Assembly (NCBI GenBank): GCA_035399845.1
Contig: DAOPJV010000001.1
Location: 1 to 64,000 of the forward strand
Reading direction: 5' to 3'
Source of the DNA: ECT2AJA-110-A sp035399845
Lineage (GTDB): Bacteria; Planctomycetota; Phycisphaerae; UBA1845; UTPLA1
Length of the DNA: 64,000 bases
Numbering within the stretch: position 1 is the first letter of the stretch; every line of letters begins with the position of its first letter. A program made the translations under genes and the position numbers. Below the pieces are notes generated by a model. That model was not told the DNA's origin and ran no database searches. It saw only the letters and a list, made by a program, of their open reading frames with translations. Positions 34,427 through 43,380 of this stretch are shown here, piece after piece.

Positions 34427-36232
34427 TCAGGGCGCCTCGTCGAGGGAGATATTGTTGTATTCAAGCAGCGTGCCCTTCGCGCGTTCGACGTTGACGAGAC
34501 CGATGTTGTAGTCGATCGCCGACTGGAGCAGCGCCCTGCGGCTGTCAGCGAGTCTCGCCTGGGCGTTGAAGACGGCGTCCAGTTCGGCGGGGCTCTTGCG
34601 CTCCTGGCGTTCCTGGAGTGATCGCAGGTTCTCGTTTGCGGCGAGCAGCGCCTTGTGGCTGGGGCCCATCTGTTCGTAGTTGACCGTCAGGTTTCGCAGG
34701 GCGACGCGACAGTCCGTGATGATGTTGTCCAGCGCCTGCTTGTACGAGAGAACCGCCTGCGACTGCTGGAAGGCCGCGATGCGAATGCCCGCCCGCTCGG
34801 CGCGTTCGCCGAAGCTCCATGCGAATTCCACGCCGACGTACTGATCGATGAAGTTGTTCGTCGTCATCTGATCGAACGCGCTGTCGCTGCTGGCGCCGAG
34901 ACCGCTGACGGTCGCGCGATAGACGAGATCCAGTGTCGGCAGCGCCTGGTTCTTGGAAATACCGAGATTGATGCGGGCGATATCGACGGCGCGGCGCGAC
35001 TGGATGATTTCGGGGCGTCGCTCGAGCGCCGTTTCGACGGCGTCGAATCGATCGTGAATGATCTCCGTCACGATCGGCTCGTCCACGGGCACGATTTCAA
35101 AGTCGGCCGACATCGGCAGCTCAGGGTCGTTCAGCAGGTTGAGCAGCTGATCTTCGGCGTTGCGCACGTTGTTTTTCACGTCGATGTACTGGAATTCGCG
35201 ACCGCGGAGGTTCGCCTCGCTCTGCTTGAGCAGGACCTGGTAGGCGTCGAAATCCTCGCGGGCCTTGACCTGCGTGTAGGTCAGCTTCGCCTGGGCGAGG
35301 ATCTCGGCCGCGATCACGACGTTGCGACGGGCCGCGACGAGCTGCCAGTAGGCCTGCTCGGTATTGGAGAGAATCTCCGTGACAGTGCCGCGGAACTGCT
35401 CCTCGTTGATCCGCCGCTCGTGCTTGCGGATGTTGATCTGCGATCGCGTGATGTCGGCGCCGAAGTTGCGAAGAATCGGCTGGCGAAGCTCCGCGATGAA
35501 GTTATGCGTCCACGACGGGTTCAGCGTCTGGAAGGTGAACCCAGGGTTGTCCACGCGGGCCATCGCTTCCGTCAACGTGACAGTCGCGCCCGTTGTCAGC
35601 AGTTTCCTGATGCCCGTCTGGTAGGCGGTCGTGTCCGTCGCCGACGGCTGCAGCGCCGAGGGCGTGGGCCGATCCGTGTTATTGCGATTGGCGTTGAAGA
35701 AGAAGACGGGATCGAAGGCGCCTTCCGCCTGAACGATCTGCGCCGTGCTGATCGCCGGGGCGTAGGCGTCGTTCTTGATCTGGTAGTTGTTCGTCACGGC
35801 GCGACGGAGGCAGTCGTCCAGCGACAGCCGGATCTTGTCCGGCCGATCGATTTCCCGGATCAGGGCCTTCGTCGTGCTGTAGATCTCCTCGTGCTCGCGT
35901 CGGATCAGGTCCTGGCCGAATTCCGTGATCGCGAGCCGCTTGTCCAGGACCTGCGGCGCCTTGATCGGATCGGGCAGGTGATACCAGATCGTCGTATCAA
36001 GCGTCACGGTCTCATCCCGGCGGCCGGTCGGCAGACCGGCGGGGGCGCCGCGATCGAACTTGTTGAACTCCGGCATCGCCCGCGAGTCTGCGCCGGGCTT
36101 TGGCGAAATCGTCAGTGTCGACGGCTTGGCGGCGCCGACGGGGGTCATGTCATTCTGGGCGGCGCCGATCGATGCTGAGAGAAGCAGAGTGGCGAGCGTC
36201 AGTGGAATCGCGAAGGGGCGGCGGAACAACAT
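34427..36232 (-). CDS. TolC-family outer-membrane efflux channel
   Basis: 601 residues. A signal peptide (MLFRRPFAIPLTLATLLLSA, cleavage after GAA), an N-terminal extension of about 130 residues, then the two OEP repeats with long helical coiled segments (for example TEILSNTEQAYWQLVAARRNVVIAAEIL split over two helices) and a second half starting DIARINLGISKNQ. TolC proteins form trimeric tunnels used by RND, ABC and MFS exporters. No membrane-fusion protein or pump gene is adjacent, so its partner lies elsewhere. ATG 36232 is chosen because it begins the signal peptide. Confidence 0.9.
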   Translation of the reverse strand: MLFRRPFAIPLTLATLLLSASIGAAQNDMTPVGAAKPSTLTISPKPGADSRAMPEFNKFDRGAPAGLPTGRRDETVTLDTTIWYHLPDPIKAPQVLDKRLAITEFGQDLIRREHEEIYSTTKALIREIDRPDKIRLSLDDCLRRAVTNNYQIKNDAYAPAISTAQIVQAEGAFDPVFFFNANRNNTDRPTPSALQPSATDTTAYQTGIRKLLTTGATVTLTEAMARVDNPGFTFQTLNPSWTHNFIAELRQPILRNFGADITRSQINIRKHERRINEEQFRGTVTEILSNTEQAYWQLVAARRNVVIAAEILAQAKLTYTQVKAREDFDAYQVLLKQSEANLRGREFQYIDVKNNVRNAEDQLLNLLNDPELPMSADFEIVPVDEPIVTEIIHDRFDAVETALERRPEIIQSRRAVDIARINLGISKNQALPTLDLVYRATVSGLGASSDSAFDQMTTNNFIDQYVGVEFAWSFGERAERAGIRIAAFQQSQAVLSYKQALDNIITDCRVALRNLTVNYEQMGPSHKALLAANENLRSLQERQERKSPAELDAVFNAQARLADSRRALLQSAIDYNIGLVNVERAKGTLLEYNNISLDEAP

Positions 36233-36432
36233 GCCGGGCCTTTCAAGCTGAACGAAAATATCTAACGGCGAGTGGGCCACAGAGTCCTGGCGACCCGAAG
36301 CTCGGGCGAGCCACGCATTCTAGATTAGCGCGATGGGCTGTCAATTATCACTGTGATTACAAAAAGTTACGTCAGCCTTGGGTGGCGTGACTGCATCTTT
36401 CGATGGGCGCAGATGTTGCGCTTTTGCGGTGG

Positions 36433-37860
36433 CTAGACGAGCTGGATCTGCACGATCTCGGCGGGGGCGTTGATTCGCAGAGGAAACCAGTTGCCGACGC
36501 CGGCGTTGACGAACAGGGAGGACGCGTCCCGCTGGTAGACGCCCCGGATGTAGCGGAACAGCGCGTTTCCGGCGCCGATCTCCAGCGAGGACTCCGGCGC
36601 CGTCAGCATGAGCTGGCCGCCATGGGTATGCCCCGAGAGGGTGAGCGGTACGCCGCGAGCACGCAGGGCGTCGAAGGCGTGCGGGTGATGGGCCAGGGCG
36701 ATGACCGGACCGTCGGACGCCGGATCGTGTCCCAGCAGCGTTTCCTGGGCGTGATAGGCGTGGCTCGGGACGTTCAGCTCGGAGAGGTCCCGCCGGGCGA
36801 AGTCCAGCCCCGCGATCGTGAGGCGCTCGCCCCCGATTTCAATACTGCGGCGCTGGTCGATCAACAGGTCGAAGCGCTCCCGCATCGCGGCGATCCACTC
36901 GGCGCGATTGTCGATCTGATCGTGGTTCCCAATACAGTGAAACATGCCATAGGGCGCCCGCATCTGGCCGAGGGCGCGCATTGCGGGCGGCAGCATGTCG
37001 TTGGAGACATCGACGATGTCACCCGTCACGAGGATCAGGTCGGAGTTCAGGTCGCCGACAATGTCCACCAGCTTGCGGAGCATCCAGGGGCGATAGTGGC
37101 GACCGACGTGCAGGTCGCTGAAGTGGGTGATTGTCAGGCCCCGCAGGCGATCCGGCAGCCAGGGCGCGGGGAGGGGGAGTCGCCGAACGAGCAGGGCGTT
37201 TTCCTGCCGGCGTGCGGCGACGACGGCCATCGGCAGGGCCATGGCGGGAAGGCTGACGCAGGCCGTCTGGAGGAAGCGGCGGCGACCGGGGTCGGCGGGA
37301 GAGATGGGATCGTCACTGTCTCCGTCACGCGCCCCGGCGCGATCGGCGGGGCCATTCGTCGGCGCTGCGGTGTGCGCAGTCGGCTCGGAGGACGGGCGCC
37401 GACGAATCCACACACCCACACGGCAGATCAGAACGACCACGAGCCGGGCCAGCGAAATCGCGGATAGCAGTACCACCAGGCTGAGATGCCACATCACGAC
37501 GGCGTCGGGATAGGCGCTGGGCAGCGTGACGAGATAGCCGGGCATTCGGCCGCGAAGGACCATGTCGGCGACGGGGATGTTGATGAGGAGGATGAAGGCG
37601 GCAAGCAGGGTGCGGCATGCGCGGCTGCGCATCGGATCGAGGACGTATCGATTCAGCCGACGATCGGCCAGGCGCCAGTAGAGCAGGTTCATCAGGAGCA
37701 GCATCGTGACGACGAGTCGGAAGGCGATGGCGCGATCCGTGGGGATGAATCGGAGGTAGCAGAAGATGGCCGCGACGATGGCCATGAGCGCGTAGCCGAT
37801 GGCGGCGTAAGCGCGCTCCGTGGGCTTGCGATCGAACGGGCTGGCGGTGGCGTCTGGCAT
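36433..37860 (-). CDS. Membrane metallophosphoesterase (YkuE/LpxG-like)
   Basis: 475 residues. Four N-terminal membrane helices (about 18-150), a linker, then a twin-arginine-like segment (RRRFLQTA plus hydrophobic stretch, about 190-212), and a calcineurin-like phosphoesterase domain with the complete two-metal set: ITHFSDLHVG, LVTGDIVD, CIGNHDQ, LAHHPHAF and SGHTHGGQ. The motif order resembles YkuE and UDP-2,3-diacylglucosamine hydrolases, so a lipid or nucleotide phosphate substrate at the membrane is likely. The frame runs on to 38181 through repeat DNA, but ATG 37860 begins the protein-like part. Confidence 0.88.
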   Translation of the reverse strand: MPDATASPFDRKPTERAYAAIGYALMAIVAAIFCYLRFIPTDRAIAFRLVVTMLLLMNLLYWRLADRRLNRYVLDPMRSRACRTLLAAFILLINIPVADMVLRGRMPGYLVTLPSAYPDAVVMWHLSLVVLLSAISLARLVVVLICRVGVWIRRRPSSEPTAHTAAPTNGPADRAGARDGDSDDPISPADPGRRRFLQTACVSLPAMALPMAVVAARRQENALLVRRLPLPAPWLPDRLRGLTITHFSDLHVGRHYRPWMLRKLVDIVGDLNSDLILVTGDIVDVSNDMLPPAMRALGQMRAPYGMFHCIGNHDQIDNRAEWIAAMRERFDLLIDQRRSIEIGGERLTIAGLDFARRDLSELNVPSHAYHAQETLLGHDPASDGPVIALAHHPHAFDALRARGVPLTLSGHTHGGQLMLTAPESSLEIGAGNALFRYIRGVYQRDASSLFVNAGVGNWFPLRINAPAEIVQIQLV

Positions 37861-37905
37861 TGAGGGTATTAAAGCGAGTAGGCGGGTGTTTTGCCCCGGC
37901 CATCC

Positions 37906-37935
37906 GAGCCGCGACCGTGAGGGAGTCGGTCGCGC
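37906..37935 (+). repeat. Dispersed hairpin, GCGACCG family
   Basis: Same 30-bp unit as 431-460 and 2273-2302, upstream of the metallophosphoesterase gene. The spacer 37861-38314 has no gene and consists mainly of repeat units. Confidence 0.85.
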
Positions 37936-37964
37936 GTATGTGTTCTGCCGAGTTTGGCGCGGAT

Positions 37965-38014
37965 GCAGGAAGGGATTCCTGCGGGGAGTGGGTACGAGAA
38001 GGGAATCTCGTACC
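37965..38014 (+). repeat. GCAGGAAGGGATTCCTGC / GTACGAGAAGGGAATCTCGTAC hairpin pair
   Basis: Two adjacent hairpins, with arms GCAGGAA and GTACGAGA and AGGGA-type loops. The pair forms the 3' part of the 160-bp composite element but occurs here alone. Confidence 0.85.
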
Positions 38015-38063
38015 GGCAACTCCGGCAACTTGCCGCGCTTACTGAGCTTCTTCTCGACTTCCA

Positions 38064-38090
38064 CATGCTTGCCTTTTGAGGGCAAGCATG
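38064..38090. repeat. CATGCTTGCC hairpin, copy 1
   Basis: Perfect 10-bp arms CATGCTTGCC and GGCAAGCATG around TTTTGAG, followed by CCACCC. Repeated at 39274-39300 and, with one change, at 53426-53451; half copies near 53203 and 336. Confidence 0.88.
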
Positions 38091-38105
38091 CCACCCCCCG
38101 ACGGC

Positions 38106-38265
38106 GGGTGGCCCAGCACCTCCGGTGGCGCCGGCGCGACGATACCAGAGCGAGCAGACCGTTGGAGCTTGACGTGAGCATGGCGACTCTGGGGGAATGG
38201 GAATACTGCGGGTGCAGGAAGGGATTCCTGCGGGGGGTGGGTACGAGAAGGGAATCTCGTACCAG
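38106..38265 (+). repeat. 160-bp composite element, copy 1
   Basis: Starts GGGTGGCCC, contains a CTCCGGTGGCGCC segment, a GCGACGATAC segment and a variable middle, and ends with the GCAGGAA and GTACGAGA hairpins (38213-38263). Other copies: 38888-39046, 39063-39221 and 53479-53637. It lies just upstream of the zinc-ribbon gene. Confidence 0.85.
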
Positions 38266-38314
38266 CGACGCGTGCGACCCAGCGATTCGAACAGATCGGG
38301 AGAGTGAGCCTTTG

Positions 38315-38866
38315 ATGTCAGGCCGTATCTACAGCGATCGATTCATTGTATTTCGTGTCGCCACGTTCGCCGTCTCAGTCCTCGCGTTGGGGACGCTGGG
38401 GTCGTTGTCCTGTGTAAGTTGCGCAACAATCGAATCGTGGGAGTGGAGTTCGGCGTCGGAGCGACACAACATCATTTCGCACGACGGGGCGATTGTCTGG
38501 TCGTGGTATGACGCCCACGGTCCTCGTCGTTCCGTCACCCACGAAATTGCGACTGTCGAGCAGCGAAGCCGTCGTGGAGAGGATGAATCCGATCTTTTGA
38601 TGTGTGGCGTGGCCCGTTTCTGGGCGCCGGGAGTTCATCTCGAGTCCACGGGTGGAAATCGCTGGTCGAGGTCCTGGATCACGCTGCCGTATTGGCTCAC
38701 CTTCATGCCGCCGGCCTTTTGTTTGTGGAGGATGGGTTTACGGCGTCGGCGAATGCGGCGCCGTCTCGATCAGGGGCGTTGTGCTTTTTGTGGATTCGAC
38801 CTTCGTGGTCATCGGGTCCGATGTTCGGAATGTGGTGAGGCGCCGGCGACGCGCTTGCTGTATTGA
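38315..38866 (+). CDS. Membrane protein with C-terminal zinc ribbon
   Basis: 183 residues: one N-terminal membrane helix (about 11-32, containing LSCVSC), an extracytoplasmic domain of about 90 residues with no recognisable motif, a second helix (near 128-143, LPYWLTFMPPAFCLW), then a basic stretch and a zinc ribbon with two CxxC pairs (CAFCGFDLRGH, RCSECGEAP) near the C-terminus. The layout recalls the trio at 22539-24654 but the tail differs. ATG 38315 follows GGGAGAGTGAG; the frame is open far upstream only because of repeat DNA. It is bracketed by composite elements (38106-38265 and 38888-39046). Confidence 0.78.
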   Translation: MSGRIYSDRFIVFRVATFAVSVLALGTLGSLSCVSCATIESWEWSSASERHNIISHDGAIVWSWYDAHGPRRSVTHEIATVEQRSRRGEDESDLLMCGVARFWAPGVHLESTGGNRWSRSWITLPYWLTFMPPAFCLWRMGLRRRRMRRRLDQGRCAFCGFDLRGHRVRCSECGEAPATRLLY

Positions 38867-38887
38867 ATGGTGTGCGTGTCCTCCGCC

Positions 38888-39046
38888 GGGTGGCCCATCA
38901 CCTCCGGTGGCGCCAGCGCGACGATACGAGCGCGAACAGACCGTTGGAGGTTCACGAGCGCACGGCGACTCTGGTGGAGCGGGTACGCCGCGGACGCAGG
39001 AAGGGATTCCTGCGGGGAGGGGTACGAGAAGGGAATCTCGTACCAG
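38888..39046 (+). repeat. 160-bp composite element, copy 2
   Basis: Same architecture as 38106-38265, only 16 bases before copy 3. The paired hairpins lie at 38996-39044. The spacer 38867-39331 contains repeats only. Confidence 0.87.
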
Positions 39047-39062
39047 CGGGCGCCGGGTGGCT

Positions 39063-39221
39063 GGGTGGCCCACCACCTCTGGTGGTGGGGGCGCGACGAT
39101 ACGAGCGCGAGCAAACCTTTGGGCCTTGACGACCGCGTGGCATCTCTGGAGGAGTGGGTACGCTGCGGGTGCAGGAAGGGATTCCTGCGGGGAGGGGTAC
39201 GAGAAGGGAATCTCGTACCAG
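39063..39221 (+). repeat. 160-bp composite element, copy 3
   Basis: Tandem with copy 2; the middle differs (GGTGGTGGGGGCGCGAC). The paired hairpins are at 39171-39218. Confidence 0.87.
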
Positions 39222-39273
39222 GACGGCATCGGGAAACGCTTGCCGTGTCTATCAAACGCCGTCGCGACTTCCG

Positions 39274-39300
39274 CATGCTTGCCTTTTGAGGGCAAGCATG
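39274..39300. repeat. CATGCTTGCC hairpin, copy 2
   Basis: Identical to 38064-38090 in arms and loop, 32 bases from the 3' end of rnpB. Confidence 0.88.
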
Positions 39301-39331
39301 CCACCCTCCGACGACCTGTCGAACTAAGAAA

Positions 39332-39762
39332 AGAGCGGAGCGGGCCGGTAAGCCGAATTCTGTTCCCGTTGTTCGTTGCCAAACAGCGGGCGGCGACCAT
39401 TTCTCTGGGACTGCGATTGCTCGCAGCCTCTAGCACTCTACCCGCGGCGTGGTGCGAGACGGGCCGCCTCGCGGGCCTGCAGCGTTCGCGCGAACGACGC
39501 TGCAAACCAACTCGCCGCCTATGTGAGCTTGCTGGCGGTGGGGTTTACCCTGCCGCGATTGTCACCAATCGCGCGGTGCGCTCTTACCGCACCTTTTCAA
39601 CCTTACCTGTGGCGCCGAGGCGCCCATCGGCGGTGTGTTTTCTGTGGCACTTTCCCTGGGATCGCTCCCGATGGCCGTTAACCATCACCGCGCCCTGACC
39701 AGTTCGGACTTTCCTCCCGCCGGGTTTCCCCGACAGGCGATCGCCTGGCCCGCTCCGCTCTG
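39332..39762 (-). ncRNA. rnpB: RNase P RNA, type A
   Basis: The catalytic RNA that removes 5' leaders from pre-tRNAs. Reading the minus strand, all conserved regions are present in order: GGAGGAAAGTCCG (bases about 39704-39716), AGGGAAAGTGCCACAGAAA, AAGGTGCGGTAAGAGCGCACC (as a split motif), AGAGTGCTAGAGG, and ACAGAATTCGGCTTACCGG near the 3' end (39345-39363). The terminal P1 helix is a perfect 14-bp pairing of 39747-39760 with 39333-39346, which fixes both ends. The 3' strand runs into TTTTCTTAG. Length about 430 nucleotides, slightly longer than usual. ORFs across it, on either strand, are spurious. Confidence 0.97.
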
Positions 39763-39767
39763 AAGAC

Positions 39768-39773
39768 AGTATA
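39768..39773 (-). promoter_or_regulatory. -10 box of rnpB
   Basis: TATACT on the minus strand, 5 to 7 bases before the expected 5' end of the RNA. No good -35 box is seen at 16 to 18 bases spacing; TCACGC is the best candidate. Confidence 0.55.
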
Positions 39774-39976
39774 CCACGGATTCGGGCGGCGTGAGATGGC
39801 GCAACTGCTTTGTAACCAGAAAGTTGCCATGCGTGGTTTGCGGCGCGGAAACCCGGATCGACGCCGGCGCGGTTCGTCCGAGTAGGGCGCATGACTTTTA
39901 CGCCGCATTCCGCCGAGTTTATCATCTTGTGAATTCGGGAATCACCACTCGCAGTCTGGACGATCGGGGTGAAGGA

Positions 39977-42013
39977 ATGACCTCCACGACGACGGCACAA
40001 CTTGACTACGCGGACGCCGAGGCCGCCACGACCGACGACGCCCGGATGACGACCGGCCGGTATGTCACGGGTCTGGTCCTGCTGGCGTTCGCCGTCGTGA
40101 TGACGATTATCCTCGTGATGGGCCATTTCGACGCGACGTCCATGCCCGGCTGCGGCAAGGGCCAGGGCTGCGCCGAGGCGGCCGCGAGCGTCTTCGGGAA
40201 GGTCCCGCTCGGCCGGATGGATCCGACGGGGAAGATCCCGGCCGGCTACGTCTGGCCCGTCTCCTTCCTCGGCTGCGCGTATTTCGTGGGTTTGTTCGTC
40301 GCCTGGCTTCTCAGCCGGCGGGGCGTGTCGAAGTCGTTGCGTTGGGTCGTTCGATTCGGCGCGCTGGTGTCGATCTTTTTCATCGTCATCATCTTCTACA
40401 AGATGATGATCTGTAAGTACTGTCTGGGAGCGCACGTGAGCAACTTACTCTTCCTCGGATTGCTGGAAACGAATCGACGAAACGGCCGATCGCCCGGCTG
40501 GCGACCTGTCGGGGCGCTGGCGGTCGTCTTCGCCCTGGCGTCGGCGGGCCTGGGAATCGGTGATCACCAGGCCAGGGCGGCGCTTCAGGCGAAGGAAGAG
40601 GCGAAGCTCGAAGAGACGAATAACGCGCTGCAAAGGCAGATTGAGAAACAGAGAGACGAAGCGAAGAGACGGCGCCAGGAGGCTGACGAAAAGGCCCGGC
40701 GGGACGCGGCCAACCGGCCGATGACCAGCCCGGACGGCGGCGCCGCAAACAGCTCGGACAAGACGACTGAGAAGGACCCGAACGCCAAGCCGTGGAAGGG
40801 CGCGTTCACGGGGCGCTATCGACTCGGTCCCGAGAAGGCGCGCGTCCGCATCGTGATGATCACGGACTATCAGTGCCCCGACTGCAAGCGCATCGAGGGT
40901 GAAGTGATGAAATGGGTCAAGGAGAACAACAAGGATGTCTCCCTGAGCATCAAGCACTTCCCGATGTGCAAGGACTGCAATCCGAACTTCGAAAACTACA
41001 ACATGCATCCGAACGCCTGCTGGGCGGCGCGGGCCGCGGAAGCCGCCGGCATCCTCGGCGGGAACGACGGCTTCTGGGAAATGCACGAGTGGCTGTTCGG
41101 CGAATCCGGCTCCTTCACGGATGACACACTTCCGGCCGCGCTCCAGAAGATGGGGTATGACCACGCGGAATTCATCCGGACGATGACGGGCCAGGCGACG
41201 CTCGATCTCGTGAAGAGCGACATCAATGACGCGATCTGGCTGGGCCTTCATTTCACGCCGATGGTCTTCATCAACGGCGTCGAAGTGCAGGGTGTCTTCG
41301 CGAACAACGCTGTGGTGCGCGCGGCGCAGTTGGCGCTGGCGCAGAAGCCGGACCGCATGGGGCCCGAGTTCGACGATCCGCAGCCCGGCGCCATGAAATG
41401 TGTCAGCGACTGGGAAGCGCAGCGCGCGATCCGTCTGCCCGAGGACAACACGACCTACGCGATGGGACCGGACAACGCGAAGGTTCAGATCGATATCTAC
41501 GCGGACTACCAGGAGCCGGGCTCGCGCGAGTGCGACGCGGCGATCCGCGCATGGATCAGGGACAAGCCGAACGCCCGCTACAATTTCCGCCACTTCCCCG
41601 TGGATGAGTCCTGCAACGACGTGACGAGCCGCACGATCTTCGACAAGTCGTGCATCGGCCATCGCGCCGCCGAGGCCGCCGGCCAGATGGGCGGCAAGGA
41701 CGCCTACTGGAAGATGCACGAATTCGTTTACGCGCAGGAGACAGGCAAGCTGACGCTCAACGCTGTTGTCGCGCAGGCGAACGCCATGGGCCTCGACGCC
41801 AACGCATTCCAGAAGAAGATGGATTCCTCGGAAGTGAAGGCCGCGATCATGGAAGACGCCCGCGGCTGCAAGCGGACCAGGGAGACGCGCAGCACGCTGC
41901 TCTATCGCGGCGGCATTCCGACGGTCTATGTCAACGGAAAGGTCGTACCGCGATGGCGCCTGAAGGATGACGTTGTCATCACGCGAATTCTCGACAAGGC
42001 CTACGGCCAGTAG
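39977..42013 (+). CDS. VKOR - DsbA - DsbA fusion protein
   Basis: 678 residues combining a disulfide-generating reductase with two thioredoxin-fold domains. The N-terminal 200 residues have about five membrane helices with the loop cysteines Cys59/Cys65 and the membrane CxxC (Cys146-Lys-Tyr-Cys149) of vitamin K epoxide reductases. A charged coiled coil (about 215-262) leads to a DsbA-like domain with active-site CPDC (300-303) and the cis-Pro region TPMVFING, and then to a second copy (about 495-675, IPTVYVNGK) in which the expected CxxC is replaced (Glu513-Pro-Gly-Ser516; nearest Cys is 519). ATG 39977 follows GGTGAAGGA; a strong terminator follows. It probably makes disulfides in exported proteins. 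Confidence 0.93.
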   Translation: MTSTTTAQLDYADAEAATTDDARMTTGRYVTGLVLLAFAVVMTIILVMGHFDATSMPGCGKGQGCAEAAASVFGKVPLGRMDPTGKIPAGYVWPVSFLGCAYFVGLFVAWLLSRRGVSKSLRWVVRFGALVSIFFIVIIFYKMMICKYCLGAHVSNLLFLGLLETNRRNGRSPGWRPVGALAVVFALASAGLGIGDHQARAALQAKEEAKLEETNNALQRQIEKQRDEAKRRRQEADEKARRDAANRPMTSPDGGAANSSDKTTEKDPNAKPWKGAFTGRYRLGPEKARVRIVMITDYQCPDCKRIEGEVMKWVKENNKDVSLSIKHFPMCKDCNPNFENYNMHPNACWAARAAEAAGILGGNDGFWEMHEWLFGESGSFTDDTLPAALQKMGYDHAEFIRTMTGQATLDLVKSDINDAIWLGLHFTPMVFINGVEVQGVFANNAVVRAAQLALAQKPDRMGPEFDDPQPGAMKCVSDWEAQRAIRLPEDNTTYAMGPDNAKVQIDIYADYQEPGSRECDAAIRAWIRDKPNARYNFRHFPVDESCNDVTSRTIFDKSCIGHRAAEAAGQMGGKDAYWKMHEFVYAQETGKLTLNAVVAQANAMGLDANAFQKKMDSSEVKAAIMEDARGCKRTRETRSTLLYRGGIPTVYVNGKVVPRWRLKDDVVITRILDKAYGQ

Positions 42014-42052
42014 GCGTCAGTAAGGACCGCATCGCCGACCTGATCGAACCCG

Positions 42053-42085
42053 GACCCCGATTCGTTTGAGAATCGGGGTCTTTTT
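42053..42085 (+). terminator. Rho-independent terminator of the VKOR-DsbA gene
   Basis: Perfect 11-bp stem GACCCCGATTC / GAATCGGGGTC (42053-42063, 42070-42080), 6-base loop, then TTTTTG. Confidence 0.95.
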
Positions 42086-42192
42086 GTAATTGTGGTTTGT
42101 CGCGGGCGTACGTTAGGGTACATAATGGGGAAATTCGCCCCCTGCGGGGCGGGCGACGACGAGATGGGCCGCAACAGACGGGAGCTGAAGCG

Positions 42193-43275
42193 ATGGGCAT
42201 TCGACTCGAGGTTATCAAGTTCTTTGACGAGACCGGCGACACGCTCGTGCATCGCGAGCCGCCGGGCGGTTCGGCCGATATCAAGCTCGGCGCCCAGCTC
42301 ATCGTGCAGGAGAACCAGGAGGCCGTCTTCTTCAAGGACGGCAAGGCCCACGACACGTTCGGTCCCGGCCGCTACACGCTGACGACGGCGAACGTTCCGA
42401 TCCTGACGCGCCTGCTGACGATCCCATGGCAGGAGAGCCCGTTCCAGGCGCAGGTCTATTTCATCAGCAAGAAGACATTCATCGACCTGAAATGGGGCAC
42501 AAAGCAGCCGATCGCCTTCCGCGATTCCGAGCTGTCGATGGTGCGACTGCGCAGCTTCGGCAAATTCTCGATGCGGATCAACGACCCGCAGCTCTTCGTC
42601 GGCGAACTCGTCGGCACGCAGGGCTGCCTGACGGCCTCGTCGATCGAGGATTATCTGCGCGATCAGATCGTCGCGCGACTGACGGACGTGCTCGGCGAAA
42701 CGATGACGACGGTCCTCGACCTGCCGCGTTACTACAACGAAGTCGCCGTGGCCACGAAGCGCGGCGCCCAGAGCGATTTCCAGCGGCTGGGCCTTGAGCT
42801 CGTCGATCTGTTCGTCGGCGCGATCACGCCACCGGAGGAAGTGCAGAAGGCGATGGACGAGCGCGCCGGCATGGGCGCGATCGGCGACGTGAACCGCTAC
42901 ATGCAGATGCAGGCGGCCAAGGCGATGCGGGACGCGGCCCAGAACGATGGCGGCGGCGGCGCCTCGGCCGGCATGGGAATGGGCATGGGCGTCGGTATGG
43001 GCGCGATGATGCCCGGCATGATCGCCAACGCGATGCAGAGCGCGCAGCAGGCGCCGAGTACGGGGGCGGCGCAGGGCGGCGGCGGCGGCGGCGCGGCCGC
43101 GGCGGCCGGCGCGACGACGTGCGGCAAGTGCAACGCGAGTGTGCCGGCGGGCGCGAAGTTCTGCATGAACTGCGGCGCGGCGGCGGCGACGGCGCGATTC
43201 TGCTCGAACTGCGGCGCCAAGACGCCCGCGAGCGCAAAGTTCTGCGGTGAGTGCGGGGAGAAGCAGATCGTCTGA
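42193..43275 (+). CDS. SPFH/Band 7 family protein with C-terminal zinc ribbons
   Basis: 360 residues. Residues about 20-225 form the SPFH domain of the type in bacterial virion-core-like proteins (IKLGAQLIVQENQEAVFF, GPGRYTLTTANVP, LRSFGKFSMRINDP). A helix follows, then a flexible Gly/Met/Ala-rich linker (MGMGMGVGMGAMM and a run of Gly/Ala) and two four-cysteine ribbons (CGKC...CMNC and CSNC...CGEC). No membrane helix. Such proteins are thought to assemble on membranes; the ribbons may recruit partners. ATG 42193 follows GGGAGCTGAAG. The 3' end (last 24 codons and terminator) was copied to 44870. Confidence 0.9.
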   Translation: MGIRLEVIKFFDETGDTLVHREPPGGSADIKLGAQLIVQENQEAVFFKDGKAHDTFGPGRYTLTTANVPILTRLLTIPWQESPFQAQVYFISKKTFIDLKWGTKQPIAFRDSELSMVRLRSFGKFSMRINDPQLFVGELVGTQGCLTASSIEDYLRDQIVARLTDVLGETMTTVLDLPRYYNEVAVATKRGAQSDFQRLGLELVDLFVGAITPPEEVQKAMDERAGMGAIGDVNRYMQMQAAKAMRDAAQNDGGGGASAGMGMGMGVGMGAMMPGMIANAMQSAQQAPSTGAAQGGGGGGAAAAAGATTCGKCNASVPAGAKFCMNCGAAAATARFCSNCGAKTPASAKFCGECGEKQIV

Positions 43276-43314
43276 CAGAGACTGTTTTTTCAATTGATAA
43301 GCAATTGATACGAA

Positions 43315-43342
43315 GCCCGTCGCGCAATGCGACGGGCTTTCT
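43315..43342 (+). terminator. Terminator of the SPFH gene
   Basis: Perfect 9-bp stem GCCCGTCGC / GCGACGGGC (43315-43323, 43329-43337), then TTTC. Related hairpins occur at 43657-43679, 44002-44028 and 44979-45001. Confidence 0.85.
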
Positions 43343-43380
43343 CATTGACTGGCAAATCGCCAAAGAACGGGGGGCGCCGC

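Noticed and set aside
34655..36178. Plus-strand ORF of 507 codons opposite the TolC gene
   Set aside because: Composition is not protein-like; the minus strand encodes a clear TolC-family protein.
37820..38314. Upstream extension of the zinc-ribbon gene frame and of the metallophosphoesterase frame
   Set aside because: Open only through repeats; the chosen starts have ribosome binding sites or begin the conserved part.
38888..39221. Possible CRISPR array because of repeated units at regular distance
   Set aside because: Only two tandem units of about 160 bp with no short unique spacers, and no cas genes.
39584..40435. Minus-strand ORF of 283 codons
   Set aside because: It covers the 5' part of RNase P RNA and the antisense of the VKOR-DsbA gene. 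The RNA is certain, and the sequence KVEKVR-GAVMVNGH is the usual false protein read from rnpB.
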